Shown here in pieces: positions 62,059 through 64,000 of a stretch of 64,000 nt of DNA. Both the position numbers and the translations under genes were made by a program. This DNA comes from Parendozoicomonas haliclonae (GTDB lineage Bacteria; Pseudomonadota; Gammaproteobacteria; Pseudomonadales; Endozoicomonadaceae). Numbering within the stretch: position 1 is the first letter of the stretch; every line of letters starts with the position of its first letter. A model generated the notes under the pieces. That model had not been told where the DNA came from, did no database searches, and was given only the letters and a program-made list of their open reading frames with translations. The DNA lies in assembly GCF_900174585.1 (NCBI RefSeq), contig NZ_FWPT01000005.1, positions 62,001-126,000 of the forward strand. The letters are read 5' to 3'.

Positions 62059-62811
62059 TTATTGTGTCTGCGCGGAAGCGTCCAGCAGGTTGGCAACAAT
62101 CCGGTCGTTGAAGCGGGTCACAATATGCGGGGCACTGCGCTCGTTGTACTTATGCAGGGTCTTTTCAATAAACAGCCAGCTTTTATAAGCGGTCATCAGC
62201 GGGTCATCTTTGTTCTTATCGGTCAGATTGACTTCGGCCTCAAAGTCCGCCCGCACCTGATTCACCAGCTCACCGACATCGATATGTTCTGTGCCCCGGT
62301 AGAACGCATCACCCAGAGATGAGGCCATCACCATATAAAAGGTGGTGAGGGCTTCCATATCCCGGGCCAGTCGGCTTAGTCGTTCCTTTTTGCTCTCACT
62401 ATTGCCGGTCAGCAGCTGCTCTCGGGCGATATTGATCTGTTCTGCCATTTTCAGCAGCGCGGTGTTCAGATCAACAATCACGTAGTCATTGGTAAACCCT
62501 TCGGTGGCAATGTCGTTCTGTCGAGCCAGTGTTTGAAAGGTCTGGTGGGTATTATTGAGCTCAGCGATAACACCGGTCAGCGCCTCAGGGATATCCTGAT
62601 TGGTGGCGGTCACCTGTTGTTCAAGTTGCAGTAACCTTTCTTCAAGAGCGCCCTGGGACTCAGGAGTGCCATGTTTCAGGGTGACATTATAAAAGGCAGT
62701 GGCTGATTTATATGAGTGCAGGGCGAGCAGGTCCAGCTGGTGGATATCAAGAGCAGAGACGGCGCTGGAGAGGCACAGCAACCCTGCCGCTGCCAGAGAG
62801 GACAATTTCAT
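62059..62811 (-). CDS. periplasmic protein of unknown function
   Basis: 250 residues from ATG 62811, six bases after AGGA; the frame is open a little further upstream but the extra residues precede a clean signal peptide (MKLSSLAAAGLLCLSSAVSA). The mature part is mostly helical with Gln/Glu-rich amphipathic stretches (LEERLLQLEQQVTATNQD). No family recognised. Confidence 0.7.
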   Translation of the reverse strand: MKLSSLAAAGLLCLSSAVSALDIHQLDLLALHSYKSATAFYNVTLKHGTPESQGALEERLLQLEQQVTATNQDIPEALTGVIAELNNTHQTFQTLARQNDIATEGFTNDYVIVDLNTALLKMAEQINIAREQLLTGNSESKKERLSRLARDMEALTTFYMVMASSLGDAFYRGTEHIDVGELVNQVRADFEAEVNLTDKNKDDPLMTAYKSWLFIEKTLHKYNERSAPHIVTRFNDRIVANLLDASAQTQ

Positions 62812-62934
62812 AATGCATCCTTTCAAACTGTTTTTTTGATTATTTTGGGCGACGGCTTCCTGCCACGGGCTCTATTCTGCCACAGTCGTGCAAAAATGAA
62901 ATGTTTCTGGGTAAGGGAATTGTAACGGATGCAT

Positions 62935-62974
62935 ATCACTGAAAACCCCTGTGATTTCAGAGGATTTCAGTGAT
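62935..62974 (-). terminator. hairpin after the LuxR-type gene
   Basis: ATCACTGAAA and TTTCAGTGAT enclose 20 nt that can themselves pair in part. Lies 13 bp past the LuxR-type stop; no U-tract. Confidence 0.35.
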
Positions 62975-62987
62975 ATTAAAGGTAGGC

Positions 62988-63782
62988 TTAGATCAGTTTC
63001 TGGTCTTTCGCTAACGCGACCAGATGGGCGCGGTTTCTGGCGCCAAGAATGCGCTTGGCTTCACGGTAGTGGTAGTTAACGCCGTTATCGCTGATGCCGG
63101 TCATATCGGCAATATGGCGGGATGAGAAACCATCGGCAGCCAGCTTGAGAATATGGCGGGTTCGTGGCGTGAGAATCTTGCGAACAATATAAGGATTGAA
63201 CTTGTGCTGGCGGAAGGCCATCAGTTCAAGGTGCCAGCCCAGGGCGCGTGAGTTGAGCGAATCCTGAATGGTTTGATAATGACTTCTCAGCTCTTCCGTG
63301 GAGAGCGGGCTCTGGAAAGTAAACAGGCAGAACCAGTCATGACCGGTTTGCCAGCGCATGGGCAGGCAAAGATGGCTGTTGATATTGTTGTCCCGATAGA
63401 AGGTGCGGGCAATATCGGAGGCTGGCTCGTGAAATACAGGACCATTGGAAGCAATCACGCTTTGCAGCAGATTGTCATGGCGGGCAATGTTCTTGTAATA
63501 GATGTTGTAGAGCTTGTCGGGCAGGGAGCCAAACCCCTCCCGGCCATCGGCCCGGTGATCCAGTTCAAAGCTTGAGGTTTTGGTGTCGGCAAGGCTGGTA
63601 GGCACCGAGCTGTAACGGAAGCTGGTAAAACCCAGAGTGCTGATAAAGTTCTGGATTTCCTGTTGAATAACATCGAGAGGCCGGGCTGTTTGTGTATAGA
63701 TATCGGTCTGGGTCTGGCCCAGATTCTCTTTAGCCAACTGGCTGCTGAGTACGACGCGGCCGTTAACCTGAGATGGCTGCAT
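62988..63782 (-). CDS. LuxR-type regulator with autoinducer-binding-like domain, no adjacent synthase
   Basis: 264 residues. N-terminal domain resembles the acyl-homoserine-lactone-binding fold (FTSFRYSSVPTSL, LYNIYYKNIARHDNLLQSV, HLCLPMRWQTGHDWFCLFTF) but the canonical Asp-Pro pair is replaced by Asp-Asn. C-terminal LuxR/GerE helix-turn-helix: LTPRTRHILKLAADGFSSRHIADMTGISDNGVNYHYREA. No luxI-like gene nearby, so it is a LuxR solo; the ligand may differ from AHLs. Confidence 0.9.
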   Translation of the reverse strand: MQPSQVNGRVVLSSQLAKENLGQTQTDIYTQTARPLDVIQQEIQNFISTLGFTSFRYSSVPTSLADTKTSSFELDHRADGREGFGSLPDKLYNIYYKNIARHDNLLQSVIASNGPVFHEPASDIARTFYRDNNINSHLCLPMRWQTGHDWFCLFTFQSPLSTEELRSHYQTIQDSLNSRALGWHLELMAFRQHKFNPYIVRKILTPRTRHILKLAADGFSSRHIADMTGISDNGVNYHYREAKRILGARNRAHLVALAKDQKLI

Positions 63783-63914
63783 GATTCCCCCTGACTACAA
63801 CATGCGTAATTCTAGTTTTTTGTCACATACGACAGGTGTCTTAGCAGGCTTAAATCCTACCAGAAAACAAAGGGTTATAGGAATAAATATCGCGCAAATA
63901 GATGCATATACTTA

Positions 63915-63946
63915 TTAAAAATGGCAGACAGATATGCCTGTCTGCC
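63915..63946 (-). terminator. intrinsic terminator after the truncated right-edge gene
   Basis: On the minus strand: 9-bp stem GGCAGACAG / CTGTCTGCC, 6-nt loop, then ATTTTTAA, directly downstream of the TAA at 63955. Confidence 0.85.
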
Positions 63947-63954
63947 GGAAGGGT

Positions 63955-64000
63955 TTAGCTGCTGCGGCGGGCCATAAATGCGAGTTTTTCGAGAAGATGG
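63955..64000 (-). CDS. 3' end of an unidentified gene cut by the window edge
   Basis: Reading the minus strand from the edge gives HLLEKLAFMARRSS and a TAA stop at 63955-63957, followed by a clean intrinsic terminator. Only about 14 codons are visible, so no product can be named; the frame choice rests on the terminator spacing. Confidence 0.45.
   Translation of the reverse strand, partial: HLLEKLAFMARRSS

Overview
The window looks like chromosomal DNA from a gammaproteobacterium. RecBCD, QmcA/NfeD, SoxR, QueC/QueE, a PBP5/6-type carboxypeptidase and a FabY-like ketoacyl synthase all read as gammaproteobacterial. Several large proteins built from eukaryote-like parts (an RBR-type ubiquitin ligase, a Ser/Thr kinase, a papain-like protease candidate, NPF motifs, an NLS-like tail) suggest a host-associated member of the Oceanospirillales, most likely an Endozoicomonas-like animal symbiont. 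That placement is inference: no rRNA or marker comparison could be made.

Layout. 0-4 kb: the 3' end of an HlyD-type secretion adaptor and two unrecognised exported proteins. 4.1-5.7 kb: DASH cryptochrome overlapping a tiny DUF2256 zinc protein that is easily missed. 5.6-12.8 kb: a visibly AT-rich accessory stretch with a membrane protein, a hexapeptide acetyltransferase, a HAD phosphatase, a GNAT enzyme and a tightly coupled four-gene minus-strand operon (MBL hydrolase, trypsin-like protease, small protein, SMC/ABC ATPase). This operon looks like a Lamassu/ABC-3C-type defence system carrying the MBL-protease pair known from AVAST type I. 13.2-20.6 kb: nfeD-qmcA, two transporters, soxR divergent from an azoreductase-like gene with a SoxR-type promoter between them, a GNAT enzyme and a SulP transporter.

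20.7-25.8 kb: three minus-strand genes for candidate host-directed effectors (NPF-motif protein, papain-like protease candidate, protein kinase). 25.9-34.7 kb: recC-recB-recD, overlapping. 34.9-36.7 kb: a tandem HAD-fold protein with a basic NLS-like tail, preceded by three 15-bp repeats. 36.7-39.7 kb: an FMN-binding glutamate-synthase-like protein, then queE and queC. 39.8-41.2 kb: the RBR ubiquitin-ligase-like protein. 41.6-49.5 kb: dacA/dacC-like gene, UvrD-family helicase, DUF2147 protein with a coupled membrane protein, an AraC/GlxA-type regulator divergent from a FabY-like synthase. 49.6-59.3 kb: a secreted PI-PLC/lectin protein, three envelope or unknown proteins and a 1506-residue protein of unknown role. 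59.4-64 kb: NADP glutamate dehydrogenase, a VWA/CoxE-like protein, a periplasmic protein, a LuxR-type regulator without a nearby synthase, and the last codons of a gene that runs off the right edge.

No tRNA, rRNA, CRISPR array, insertion sequence or integrase was seen. Five candidate effector genes share a CAGGGA ribosome-binding leader 8-10 nt before the start codon, and several intergenic hairpins are perfect but lack a U-tract.
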